This document shows positions 34,697 through 45,471 of a stretch of DNA of 64,000 bases, piece by piece. The translations under genes were made by a program, and so were the position numbers. This DNA comes from Coptis chinensis. Taxonomy: Eukaryota; Streptophyta; Magnoliopsida; Ranunculales; Ranunculaceae. The notes under the pieces are model-generated. The model ran no database searches and had not been told where the DNA came from. It saw nothing but the letters and a program-made list of their open reading frames with translations. How positions within the stretch are numbered: the first letter of the stretch is position 1; every line of letters starts with the position of its first letter. The stretch covers positions 90,044,501 to 90,108,500 of the forward strand of contig CM027383.1 of the NCBI GenBank assembly GCA_015680905.1. Direction: 5' to 3'.

Positions 34697-35434
34697 CTTG
34701 AATCCCAAAGTTTGATGAGGATTATGAGCATTGGAACATGCTAATGGAGAAACTCCTACGTTCAAAGGAGTACTGGAGTGTTGTTGAAAAGGGGTATGCA
34801 CTATGCAGAGCCTACACTTGGAGTAGTTTTAACTGATGCACAACAAAAACCTTGGAAGAGACAAAATTGAAGGATCTAAAGGCAAAGAATTATCTTTTTC
34901 AATCCATTGACAAGTTCATTCTGAAAACCATTGCTTATAAGGAGACGACAAAGCAGCTGTAAGATTCAATGAAGGTCAAGTACCATGGAAATGCTAGGGC
35001 GCAGCGCGCTCAACTTCAAAATTTTCGCAAAACTTTTGAAGTGTTGGAAATGAAACTTGGAGAATCTGTCACAGATTACTTTGTGAGGGTGATGCTGGTG
35101 GCAAACGATATGAGGAATCTTGGAGAGAATATGACTGATGTGAAGATCATTGAGAAGATCTTGTGCACACTTATTAAGAAGTTCAATTACATAGTTTGTT
35201 CGATCGAGGAGTCAAAAGAGATCAATCGTCTTTTAGTAGATGAGCTACAGAGTTCATTACTTGTTCATGAACAAAAGTTTAGAAGGGATGATGGAGATGA
35301 CCAAGCACCGTGGGTCTATGATGACAGAGTTGGAGGAAGAGGTCGAGGAAAAGGCAATTATAGAGGTAGAGGTCGTGGCCGAGAACAAGTGTTCAATTGG
35401 GCTACAGTAGAATGCTTGAAGTGTCACAATTTTG

Positions 35435-35580
35435 ATACTTTCTTCGAGATTTCTGTTTCACGTATAGGCTATTTCCTAGTTATTCAGTTCATTCATGTAA
35501 TGCTATATAATAGCCACTGTTATTGAATAAACACAAGTTATTCAATCCAGTTTTGAGTTCTTTGTCTCTTGTTCTCAACA
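35435..35580 (+). repeat. 3' LTR of the copia element, 5'-truncated
   Basis: Matches the 5' LTR from about ACTTTCTT to CTCAACA. Roughly the first 80-90 bp are missing and replaced by the end of gag. It keeps the empty TAA site of the MITE. Confidence 0.85.
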
Positions 35581-35585
35581 TTAAC

Positions 35586-36804
35586 AAGTTGGAGAAGTAG
35601 AGAAAAAAAGTTAAATCCTTTTGTAAGTGGTGTTTGACTCTTTGGTCTTCTATTCAATTCATCGTCAATGATTGCCTTAATTGAAACTTGTGTGCCGCCT
35701 CGAAGATATTTCCCTTTCTGTTTTTTAGTTACTGTGTTTTATTTTGTATTCATTGGCTTCAATTTGAGTTTTAACAAAGAAAGAAAAACAAAAGGAAAAA
35801 AAGTTAAAAATGTAAAGTGGCGTGGGTCCTAATGACGTCACTACCAAATAGAATATGAACTCGTTAATCTGATTAGTTTGAACCGTTAAGATTGTTTCAA
35901 TCAAAGGTCTAAAAATTGAATTAAATCTGAGTCAAAAAAAAGTTGAGTCCTAGGAACCGGACCCTAAACGGAAATATAAAATAATTGCGGGTGCAACTAG
36001 TATGCCTAACCAAGTACTCAGTCGAACAGGAGGGCTACTAATAATCCTGGCTGAGAACTTCCAAAGTCAATTCCCTTGTCTGCTAGTTACAGTACTGAAT
36101 TCTTCCTGGACCTTAGCTTGTAGCGATATGTATGCTTGAGTTTTCAATTCTGGTTAGACAAACACCTAACCCTGAACGTACCTATGTCCTATGTCTCTTT
36201 GGCCCATTTCTGTAATATTATGAGGTAGTATGATTAACATCAGATTTTTTTTTTCTTTTTGATTGGATAGAGAATCGTACCTTTCGTTTGAAACACAGGC
36301 CATTCTCGCTGCAGCAAAAGAATTTATCTTGAATTATGCGCCTATGGTTATAGTTGTGACGTACGTGCATATCACATATCCTGTTCTTATCTCGGAACTC
36401 TCTTTTTTATCATCTGATTATCCCGGAACTCGAAAACAATGAAAATCGAGAAAACGAGACATGGCCAAAGCGTTACGAGATTTTCATTTCTTCGAATTCA
36501 ATCACCAATTCAGCACGCATTACTGATTACTTTGTACAATACTTTCAAAGCTCTCGATCAGTCATGCTACATGAGAAAATAAGCGAAACGAAGTAAAATG
36601 ATTCACTATATATAGCTTGATATCAACTAATACTACATGACTACATGTATAAATACAATTTTGTCTATTTGATTGAAGCTTTGAATGATCTTCTATCTTG
36701 AACAAACTCCAAACTTGTGTCAATGCTAACATACCGAAAACTTGTCCTTGACATCCAACTAGAAGCGAATTCGACATCTTCGTCTAGCTTCAGTCACGTC
36801 GTAG
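35586..36804. other. Intergenic; nothing recognised
   Basis: Single-copy-looking AT-rich sequence between the copia element and the small membrane-protein gene. No ORF with family features, no terminal repeats. Confidence 0.35.
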
Positions 36805-37095
36805 TTAACATGCTATGAACTTGTCCTTGAAATCTCCAATATAAGCCAACTTCACATCTTCATGTCCATGAGCGCCGACAGGGTAGATTTCGATGGAAAT
36901 GTGGTCCGAATCTTCGTCTATGGGTTTTTGAGTTCGTCGAAAACATAGGCAAAAGAAGAGAGAGGAGAGTAAAAGAGTGAACAAAAAAATAAGAACAACC
37001 ATCATAATTTCTCCATGTAAAGCAAAACTCTTATCACCCAAGAAGAAAAGCTCCGGTGGTTCGTTTTGCTCATCAGGAGCCATGGAAGGTGACAT
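36805..37095 (-). CDS. Small single-pass membrane protein, unknown
   Basis: 96 residues. Met-1 or Met-6 (MSPSMAPDEQNEPPELFFLG) begins a short acidic N-terminus. Residues about 27-52 form one strong membrane helix (MMVVLIFLFTLLLSSLFFCL), then a basic FRRTQK stop-transfer and a 40-residue polar tail ending KDKFIAC. The KSFALHGEIMMVVLIFLF stretch recalls the membrane segment of ATL-type RING-H2 ligases, but no RING finger follows in any frame I can see, so this may be an ATL-derived remnant or a genuine small protein. The ATG context and an undisturbed frame support coding; no intron was found. Confidence 0.5.
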   Translation of the reverse strand: MSPSMAPDEQNEPPELFFLGDKSFALHGEIMMVVLIFLFTLLLSSLFFCLCFRRTQKPIDEDSDHISIEIYPVGAHGHEDVKLAYIGDFKDKFIAC

Positions 37096-37330
37096 AGGAC
37101 AAATTTGCTCTTTGATAGATCTTACTCTAAAAAATCCACTATAACGGTATTGATAAAAGAAGAAGGTTCTGAGAAGCTTCCTACTACATTTCGCTTTCTC
37201 TTATTTAATTTGCCACGTCTAATGTGAAGCTGGAAAATGTACGGAGTTATTCACATAATCACATTCTTGAAACAACACGTACTCTTTGAGTCTTTGAAGA
37301 GTGAGAACAAATGTGTTGGGGACTTGGGGC

Positions 37331-37528
37331 ATAGTTTGGAATTTCAGAATTTTTGGAATTCTGACAAATTCAAAATTTGAAATTTATTAAATTTCAATTC
37401 CTATTACATTTGGAATTTTAAATAATTTTGAAATTTCAGATATTTCAACTTTATATTTGGAATTCTGTTTTTTATAAACCGAAATTCCAAACAGAATTTT
37501 GAAATTTTGTTCGGAATCACAAACTATA
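37331..37528. mobile_element. MULE-like MITE, 198 bp
   Basis: Flanked by an exact 9-bp duplication, ACTTGGGGC (37322-37330 and 37529-37537). Starts ATAGTTTGGAATTTC and, read inward from the right end, TATAGTTTGTGATTCC. The interior is made of GGAATTT/AAATTCC words. A 9-bp duplication points to Mutator-like origin; the ends are short. Confidence 0.78.
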
Positions 37529-37537
37529 ACTTGGGGC

Positions 37538-39648
37538 AACCTTTAGCGTTAAAAAGTAAAAGTGCGGTCTATGAGACTAGGACACCTGAGCGCGCGAGTG
37601 ATGGGTCATTGGTTCACTCTGACCAAAAAACGAAAAAATGTGTTGTGAATTTATGATACCCAATTGTTTGAATATTCATAATTAAGTCAGTTTTTTATGT
37701 TGGAAAAGAAAATATATGGTAAAAGAAAATTTTAAATTGTAATGAATTAAACTGAAGATTTGTAGCGTCAGGTAAAATGTGCAAATTATCAAAGCACGTA
37801 AATATATGTGCCATACTGCCATATAATGATTTGAACAGAAAAAGCGCACGTACAGGCGGTACAAGCTTGACATGGATCTCAATGAACAGACGTATTCATA
37901 AATTTTTAGTGCTCGGTATAAAGTGGAGACTTGTGCTAGGTTAAGTAAATGTTAATTTGTTAGGATCCAGATTAAGTAATTGTTAATTTGTTAGGATTCA
38001 GAATGGTAAATGTCTAAATTTACACTAAAAGTTAAAATTTAATTCTTAGCTCTTAAATTAGGGAATAGTTTTGTGTAGTATTAATGGTTGTTCTTCATGA
38101 TTAAGAAAATATATAGGTATCCAGCATTGTATTAGTGATATTAGAATCAAATCACACGTAATTTTGAAAAGTGGTTTTTATAGTTATTGAGAGTGAGCAT
38201 TAGGTGGGTCACCTATACTGATGAGTATAGATGTGTGGTCGAAATGAATGACATGTGAGAGACACATGGATAGCAGTTGTAAGTCTATTTGAATTGGCAT
38301 ATGATGTAATGATGATGTTCTCCATAATGATGGTGTATGGTTGTAATAATATATATATTACGGCGGAAAGAGAGTTTAAGGATAAATTGGTAAAAATAAC
38401 AGTAGTAGGTGATGATGTCACGAGATGAAATCGAGTGACGAAGTCATTGATATGCTGAGTATGCAAGTGCTCTAATACAACGAGTGTGATAGGCGTTCGT
38501 ATATCTGGAGGTTGTATTATGTTGAGGGAGTCGTTGTGCGTGCACATCACGTGACTAATAGAATATCCCTTACAAAGATAATAAGAATCCATATCCAATT
38601 TGCGAACACCTTAGAAATAATGCGAACACCAAAGAAATAATGAAAACAAGACCTTAGAAATTATGCAAACACGACCTTTTGATTTGGCTTGGAAGAAAGG
38701 GCATGTATAGGTGATCTCTCTCATTTTTTTCCCCTTTGGTCATTTCTTCCTCTAAGTTAACTAATGATCCTAGTATCCCACTCGACTCAGTAATAGTTCA
38801 AGGTCTCAATTCAAACAACTTATGTCAAGTTGGCAGTCATTTCGTATAAGAGACTAATCAATGGAACTTGTTCCGTGTAAAGGACCCTAATTGTTGAGTA
38901 TGATGGTCGCGTTTCATTACTGACAACTGACAACTGAGTAGTTTCATTAGTGACAACGACATATATTTTGTGTGACATTTTCAAGGATTGGTATGTGATC
39001 TGGTTAAACGACGTTGAACTGTTTAACAATGCAAATTTTGGGTATAATTCTGAATACAGCATTGGAAAAGAGTATTTATCGATGGGAAGGTAGGACATTT
39101 TGGTATCCTATGGCCCGGCCAGGAAGCGAAATGGGTGAAACACTGCTGCTAAAGGACGTCTTGACTCTTGAAAACAGGATAATTATTTTTTTTTTGGACT
39201 CAGAACTGAAGAAAGGATGATATTTCACCTTAAAGGGTGATGTTTTGTTACTTCATTTTTCTCGTTTTTTGTTCCATGGAAGTATGGAACTAACAAAAAC
39301 CTCCTTACATAACGGGGCCGTCTGATAACCATTTTACGTAGAATTAATTGTGTTTACAAAATTATCGATGGGAAAAGATAGTATTGGAAAACACTGTTAA
39401 ATTTTAACATGAATTGTTTGACACGAGCTTTTAATGAAAAAACAGAACCAATCGATAGTCACGTAGGTTTTAAGGACCGAGTTTTGTTGTCCCATCCAAC
39501 TGTTGACAACCGCTGATGTTTACACTATTTTGGAGCAAAAAACTGGACCCGGTTATTCATTTAATAAACAAGATTAAACTGGAAAGATTTTAATGACAAC
39601 ATATTCTGGTGTTATGCAAGAATATGATATCATGACTTTATCTCATCC
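37538..39648. other. Intergenic; short local repeats only
   Basis: At 37938-38000 AAGTAATTGTTAATTTGTTAGGAT-like phrases occur twice, and at 38585-38665 GCGAACACC/CCTTAGAAAT phrases recur. The 129-codon minus-strand ORF at 38209-38598 has no recognisable domain. No gene supported. Confidence 0.35.
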
Positions 39649-39806
39649 TATGCAATAGGGTTTATTAGTGATAACCCCCATTTTATGACATGTTTTTGAG
39701 TTTATTCCCAAATTTTGAATCATCACAAATATCTCTCCATTTCATCCAGCCCCGTTTAGAAATCACCCATATTTGTTCTATTACCTAAAATACCTTTAAG
39801 ATAAAT

Positions 39807-40216
39807 TAGGAGTCTGATAAGTTCGGATGCGGATATAGCTGTATCCGAATCCGACGGATATTAAAAAAATTATCCGAATCCGATTTCGGATATCCGAAAC
39901 GGATATCGGATAATATTTGATCCAAAAATTAAAATTAATTAAAATTTTATTTGTTTTGAATAATTCATTTTACCACTATAAAAACTAGTATAAATATTAT
40001 ATTTGTCATTTATTATTATTATAGTTTTATATTATTAGTTTATGATTTTATATAATATTTTGTACAATAAAAAATAAATAAATAAATTATATATAATAAT
40101 TATTAATTTTTTAAATCGGATTGGATATTATCAGATACGATATTATATTCGTATCCGATTTTTCGAATACAAATTCGAATCGGATTCGAATATTTGGATA
40201 TCCACATGCACTCCTA
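39807..40216. mobile_element. MITE nested in the Pack-MULE, 410 bp
   Basis: Starts TAGGAGT and, read inward from the right, TAGGAGTGCATGTGGATATC; both ends carry many ATCCGAAT/CGGATAT words in opposite orientations (such as GGATGCGGATA on the left). Flanks AGATAAAT and GGATAAAT match at 7 of 8 bases, suggesting a hAT-type insertion. The centre is almost pure A/T. Confidence 0.75.
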
Positions 40217-40371
40217 GGATAAATACAAATGTTTGTCACCAAATAATCATATTCCAAATGAAATTTTGAAATATTTTAGCGTCAAAATTCCGATGATTGA
40301 GTCGACTCATCATCTTCCCCAATTGAAACCCAAAAACCAGCAGCCCCATTTCTCTCATTTTCTCGTACTTG

Positions 40372-40858
40372 TCACACGCCTTTTAACACCTTCTTCACCT
40401 CATTAACTCCACCCCTAGTCCTAACAAACAATGCAATCTCTGACCATTTCAACACATCCACAAAGGGCAAATCAGTAACCGCACGGTCACTAATCACTAC
40501 CACCACACAACCGATACGTAAAGCTTCACTAATACCGCCAATCGAAACTGGAATATCGTAAAAAAAAACAAACAAAACTTACTACTCACTAGCCCCTCAC
40601 TTGGATCATAATCAAACGGTTCCGAATCCAGCTCAAAATCGGGATCTCCACTTAATTATTTGATGAAACTTGAACTCCAAGTCTCCAATTCTTTGAATAT
40701 AAACCATTGAGATAGCCAGCATACCTGAGATATTTAATCTCCTTCATTGGCTTCAATTCCTTTGGAAAATGAAAAGGTGGTAAGGTAATATCTTTATGAG
40801 GAATATACCTGTTTTGAGTTGACGGAAAACAAGAGATCTGGATTGAATTTTTTTTCAA
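40372..40858 (-). pseudogene. Captured exostosin-family (GT47) glycosyltransferase fragments
   Basis: Two minus-strand pieces in the natural order. The first, 40858-40652, has SCFPSTQNRYIPHKDITLPP, matching the plant GT47 phrase in which a Pro-His-Lys-Asp-x-Thr/Ser-Leu-Pro block precedes the donor-binding half. The second, 40575-40372, has IGGISEALRIGCVVVVISDR, then TDLPFVDVLKWSEIALFV, the strongly conserved GT47 core (EALRxGCxPVVISD and LPFxDVLxW). The region between (about 40580-40650) reads DPDFELDSEPFDYDPSEG in one frame and is unassigned. GT47 enzymes build cell-wall polysaccharides in the Golgi. About 130 of the usual 400 or more residues remain, so no enzyme is expected. Confidence 0.78.
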
Positions 40859-41628
40859 CTCAACTAAACTCCGTTTCGACTCATACCGAACACCTTCACA
40901 TGCTATGTAGAAATGAAAACGAAGTTTGTACCTCCTTGATCAACCGAGAGATGGATTTGAGTAAAGAGTTTGGTGGTACGTGTAAGTACTAAGAAGAAGA
41001 GATGAGCTTCTTTTGAAGACTTTCTATAGGCCCTATTTTTTGGGGGGTCACGGATAACCAAGTTTTGTGGTTCTTTGGCTGCTGCCTTCTTTTTGGTTAC
41101 TTATTTGAGATATTTATCAGTTGTATCGATCATTAAGCGAGATGACTAATCCACTTGCTTCTGTCGATATTCATCAGCTAACTTCTCAAATTGACCAGCT
41201 TGTCTGTTTGGTTCAGAGTTCTCACTTGCAGAGTTTTGGATCAATTAAAGTTATTGGGTTTTTCACCCTAACCAATTTCGAATGATTTTTGGGCTGATTG
41301 GTGGTGGAGGTCGGTGGGTTAGTGCTTAGGGTTTGCTGGTTCGGTGGGTGAGAAGAAGATAAGGGCGATGGTGATTCTATACACCCGGTCGTTGTTTAGT
41401 TTAGTTAGTTGGGTTTGGATCGATTTCTTTTAGTTTGTGTTTATCCCCGAGGGTATTTTAGACAATAGAATAAATATAGATGATTTCTGAACGAGGCGAG
41501 ATGGAATGGGAAGACATTTGTGATGATTCAAAATTTGGGAGGTAAACATAAAAGCATGTCATAAAATGGGGGGTTATCACTAATAAACCCTATGCAATAC
41601 TCTTATCTATTTTTATATATAAGCCCAG

Positions 41629-42583
41629 ATCTTCTTCCCCTCCTATGGAAATGTGACCCTTTTACACCTTACAAAAATAATTCGACACTTGTCCCACTTA
41701 TTTAACACCCAAACCGTAAGGTAGTAACGGTGTTAGATAGAGAGAACAATAAATTCAAAACAAAATCCCTATAGATTAGGAAGATTTCGTGTGGAAAATG
41801 AGAAAAAAAAATCCCCACAATCTTACCCTCTTCTTCTACTAGGAAAAAAAAATTGTATTCATACTCCAAAAAAAATAAAATCTCTTGAACTAACAATGAT
41901 ATTTTTGGATATATGACTTGTTGATCACATTATTATACTGTCTTGGGCTGCTGCTACTAGCTAATTAGTGTTTTTTTAGCACTTAAACTGTTATACAACA
42001 TTATATGGGAGGAATGAAAACTGGAAAGAAAAACACACACACACGACGTTAGTTATGTATGTGTGGAACCTTCATTGATTTATGTGGAAGCAAATATATA
42101 AAACTAACTAAAAAGGCGTTAAATGAGCAATTCTAATCTTGTGGCGTAAGACATGAGAATAAGAGTTCGGGATAGGTAGCCTAATGCATTAAAGTTTTAT
42201 TTCTTTGCTACTCCTTTGTTTTTAGTTTTGGTCAAGTTTTGGTTTTTGATGCAGATGATACATTCTCTTCTTCCCAAACAAAATGTGTATTCGACTACAG
42301 AAGTACAAATCGAGGAACCCCACTTTTTACTGCAACTAGCATTCTGGGCACGCTCGATGAGCGTGAAATCTATTATGGCACGCACAATGCGCCTATTGTT
42401 TTTCACACTTATTTTATACTATCTATCTGAAACCGAAATCAATCAGGTTAATAAAAAACCTCGATTTCAAAATTCAAATTTGAATCGATCATTAAATTTT
42501 TTAATTCCCGACCCGATTTATTGTTCTAGATGTAAAAAGGTCTCATTAACCCACTAATTTAGACTAAATATGTTAAATTTGTC

Positions 42584-42619
<36 letters not shown>

Positions 42620-43507
42620 AAAATTTGTTTGGAATTTCTGATGAAATTGTCGAAATTTCAGATGGAATTGTCAAAATTTTGAATGGCATGGATTGTAATA
42701 ATAGTATGAAAATTTGTCCAAAATTTCTGATGAAATTGTCGAAATTTTGGATGGCATGAGTTGTAATAATAGTGTTTGGCGAGGCTGGCAGATGTCATTT
42801 GAGTCGTTGACATGTTCAATGGTCTCTACGGGGAGAGTAATAAACGTTTGCAATAAATGGCGTTTTATTACAACCCATGCCACCCACAATATTTACAGAA
42901 CACATAATCACGTATCCATGTACACGAAAATTGAAAATAGTATAAGTGTATGGAGAACCCACTCACACAATTTACGTACAAAAATCAATACCAAAATGAG
43001 AAAGGTTATTAAGGGGAGTAATAAATATATGCAGAGAGAATAGTAAGAAAAATTACACACTTGATATTGAGGGAGTGATATTAGGAGGTGATATTGAGGT
43101 CGGTGATTGTTTTTCTTTATATCTCCCGCATGAGTAAATTTTTGGAAAAAGAAAATAGGTGAAGGCAAAATTGGAAACAATGAGAAATAAGAGAGGACAA
43201 AACTGGAAAAAAGAAAAACGACGTATGAAAATACTGTAACTGGGGGAGGGGGGTGGTCATTAAGGTAGTTAGATTACTGGTGTGAAAGGAAACATATGTA
43301 CATTTGGGACATTAATTAACTACCCTCCAAATTTTCATGTAGTACTACACTATTATTATATATATATATAGAGAGTTTGTTTTGAATTTATTGTTCTCTA
43401 TATCTAACACCGCTACTACCCTACAGTTTGGGTATTAAATAAGTGGGACATGTGCCGAATTATTTTCGTAAGGTATAAAATGGTAACATTTCCATATGGG
43501 CAGATAA
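41629..43507. repeat. Long inverted repeat, arms about 135 bp, 1.6 kb apart
   Basis: The left arm (about 41629-41766) and right arm (about 43371-43507) are reverse complements with scattered mismatches; shared blocks include CCCACTTATTTAA, CGGTGTTAGATA and GAACAATAAATTCAAAACAAA. The interior shows no transposase, a poly(A) tract at about 42591-42615 and a tandem duplication. Probably a non-autonomous foldback or MULE-like element, but I could not find a flanking duplication. Confidence 0.65.
42619..42774. repeat. Imperfect tandem duplication within the inverted repeat
   Basis: GAAAATTTGTTTGGAATTTC at 42619 recurs as a diverged copy at about 42707. Both are followed by TGATGAAATTGTCGAAATTT and end in GGCATG(G/A)(A/G)TTGTAATAATAGT. 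The first copy has an extra internal partial unit. Confidence 0.75.
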
Positions 43508-43839
43508 GATCTAGCCTCTTTCTATATTCTATTTGGAATGGCGGCGTGGGAGAGCGAGCTGTGGAGCCGTCTCCAATACATTCGCATATTTTATCTGACC
43601 CCACCAACAAAACCCTTCGCACCTTTTTCTCTCGGATCCCCACTAGTTCTCTATTATTATTTTTTGTTCTAGGCCCCACCTATCTAATCATGCGACGCCA
43701 CGTGCTCATAACTAGTATTAAGTTATGCAGGTTGGGTTGTAGAACCCGTTCTCTTGTGGGGAGGAGGTGTTTTCCTAAAAGGAGTAGCTAACCTTGAAAA
43801 GTGGGGATCTAGACGAGCAAGGTCCAAGATACTATTTCT

Positions 43840-44240
43840 ATTTTATATATATATATATATGGGCGGGTTTCGCCTTTTTTTGGGGAGTGGAATGGTTTTT
43901 TGGTTTTCATTCTAAATGAAAATATTTGATATATCTCCATCCGTATAACAATATTGAATAGAGTGGTTTTTTTAACCTTGAAAAATATATATCGCAGATA
44001 TATATTATTTCCGAAATATATTGATACATATCGACCTATATATACTATATATCTGATATAAATTGTTGACTTTGACTATTTTTTTATTAATATATCAATG
44101 ATATTTTTGATATAATCGATGATATTTCTAATATTTTTTGATATAATCGATGATATTTTTGATATATCAACATGCAAAACAAAATTTTGACATGCCAACA
44201 AAAGGATATATATCCACCAATATATCGATATATCTCGGTT
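43840..44240. repeat. AT-rich low-complexity block with GATAT repeats
   Basis: A (TA)n run at 43845-43860 is followed by diffuse ATATATCG/GATATATC words. A 36-38-bp unit containing TTTGATATAATCGATGATATTT is repeated at about 44107 and 44138. Non-coding. Confidence 0.65.
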
Positions 44241-44285
44241 TTTGCATAGGAGCAAAGAGGAAGTAATGGAATACTGGAATATTGG

Positions 44286-45471
44286 GGTTGCGTTTGTTTA
44301 CTCACTTACTTGAGGAAAGGAAAGGAAAACCCATAAGCGATCCACCCTAGAAAAGAAAGGAATGTAATGGATTTTTTTTTTGACACGTCTATTTGGTTAC
44401 TTCGGAAAAGGAAAGGAAAACATAGGAATAGAATCTATGATGTTTGTGAGGCTAAAACTTAAGAAAGGAAAGTAATAGAAAACTATATATTATTTTATTA
44501 AACTTTATTTCTTTTTTCCTTCTCCTTTTCCATAACTGTTTATTATGCAAAAGCTAAGGAAAGGAAAGGAAACTAGTCTTTTCCTTTTCCTTTTGATTTC
44601 CTCTCAAATCCAAGGCTGGTTGAGCCACGGACTCGAACCCTTTCCTTTCCATAGTTTAGTTTCCACAGGAGAAAAACAATTTTCTTTTCCATAGCAAACA
44701 AACACACTAAACTTATAGAAAATGTGGACCACATGTAAAGGACATCCCACTAGACATGTGATGTGCGCACAAGGCCCACATACATCGACTCCTTCAGCAT
44801 AGCTCGACCTCAGACACACAGATACATGTCACACTTGAAGTCGACTCCTGGCACTCACCATACTCAAAAAAGACTCGCATACATATCAGCACCAGCGACT
44901 CGTCACTCGGCTCCACCTCGTGACATCATCACCTGCCACTATCATCATTACTACCATTTTATCCTTAACCCTCCTTCCCACCGTAATACATGTACCATCA
45001 CGGCCATTCACCATCATTACAAAATACTTACCATCATTACACCCTATGCCAGCTCAGACAAGCCTGAACACCTACGGCTACTACCCACATGCCTCTTATG
45101 GAAGCATGCCACTCATCTCGACCGCACGTCTGTACTCATCAGTACACGTGTCGCATTCGATGTACACTTTCAATGCTTATAAAAGCCCAAGAACTACGTG
45201 TAGCTTGATTCCAATCTGATTATTGATCCCAATATGAGTTATTAACTCAAACTTTACTACCACTTTCAATACACATACTGGATACGTAGGCATCTTCAAC
45301 CTCATGAAGAGCAACCACCCCCATTAACAACGACCTCTTTCACTTTAACTTAAGAGCTAAGTCTTAATTTGGTATAATATCCTGATAGTCCTTTAAGGTA
45401 AAATTAGACATTTACACCACACTAGACTTTTCCTTTCCTTTCCATCCTTAAGTGTGTAAACAAACACAGCC
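44286..45471. mobile_element. PIF/Harbinger-like non-autonomous element, 1.19 kb
   Basis: Left end GGTTGCGTTTGTTTACTCAC; right end, read inward, GGCTGTGTTTGTTTACACAC. Flanks TGG and TAG agree at two of three bases, so the duplication is uncertain. Just inside both ends are GGAAAGGAAAGGAAAA tracts in opposite orientation. The 139-codon ORF at 44763-45182 is His/Thr-rich and looks non-genic. Near 45279 the word GGATACGTAGGCA resembles the LTR end of some gypsy elements, so a further nested fragment is possible. Confidence 0.68.

Larger units (their letters stand above)
31102..35434 (+). pseudogene. Copia gag pseudogene (UBN2 type), split by hAT-2
   Basis: Starts MAAKSNNFAQP at 31102, meets an in-frame TGA, and is cut at 31140 by the hAT insertion. 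After it (34705 onward) comes PKFDEDYEHWNMLMEKLLRS, the copia gag start. The longest open part, 34969-35526, has the UBN2 segment (AQLQNFRKTFEVLEMKLGES, VTDYFVRVMLVANDMRN), an Arg/Gly-rich tract and the first half of a CCHC knuckle (VECLKCHNF), where it runs directly into LTR sequence. At least two further stops lie between 34800 and 34968. Confidence 0.88.
30353..35580 (+). mobile_element. Ty1/copia LTR retrotransposon, internally deleted, hosting two later insertions
   Basis: Flanked by the 5-bp duplication TTAAC (30348-30352 and 35581-35585). The left LTR (30353-31017) begins TGAAGGG and ends CTCAACA. Three bases later comes a primer-binding site (TGGTATCAGAGT at 31021), complementary to initiator tRNA-Met as in copia elements. 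A gag remnant follows and then the 3' part of the second LTR, ending CTCAACA at 35580. Protease, integrase, RT and RNase H are all absent. A MITE sits in the left LTR and a hAT element in gag. Confidence 0.9.
39658..41590. mobile_element. Pack-MULE (Mutator-like element carrying host-gene fragments)
   Basis: Long terminal inverted repeats of about 139 bp (39658-39796 and 41452-41590), starting GGGTTTATTAGTGATAACCC on both strands and agreeing at most positions. An exact 9-bp duplication, TATGCAATA, lies at 39649-39657 and 41591-41599. No MURA-type transposase is present. Instead the interior has glycosyltransferase-like coding fragments on the minus strand, and a short + strand ORF from 41141 (MTNPLASVDIHQLTSQIDQL) of unknown origin. 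A 410-bp MITE lies just inside the left repeat. Confidence 0.93.

Noticed and set aside
38209..38598. 129-codon minus-strand ORF as a gene
   Set aside because: No recognisable domain, composition like background AT-rich DNA, and no intron or promoter cues.
42585..42620. Poly(A) tract as the tail of a retroposed gene
   Set aside because: No cDNA-like gene upstream and no flanking duplication; more likely a simple repeat within the inverted-repeat element.
43450..43791. 113-codon ORF as a gene
   Set aside because: Begins inside the right arm of the inverted repeat and has an overlapping antisense ORF; no domain visible.
44763..45182. 139-codon ORF as a gene
   Set aside because: His/Thr/Pro-rich reading of C/A-rich DNA inside a non-autonomous element; a second frame is open too, as in low-complexity sequence.
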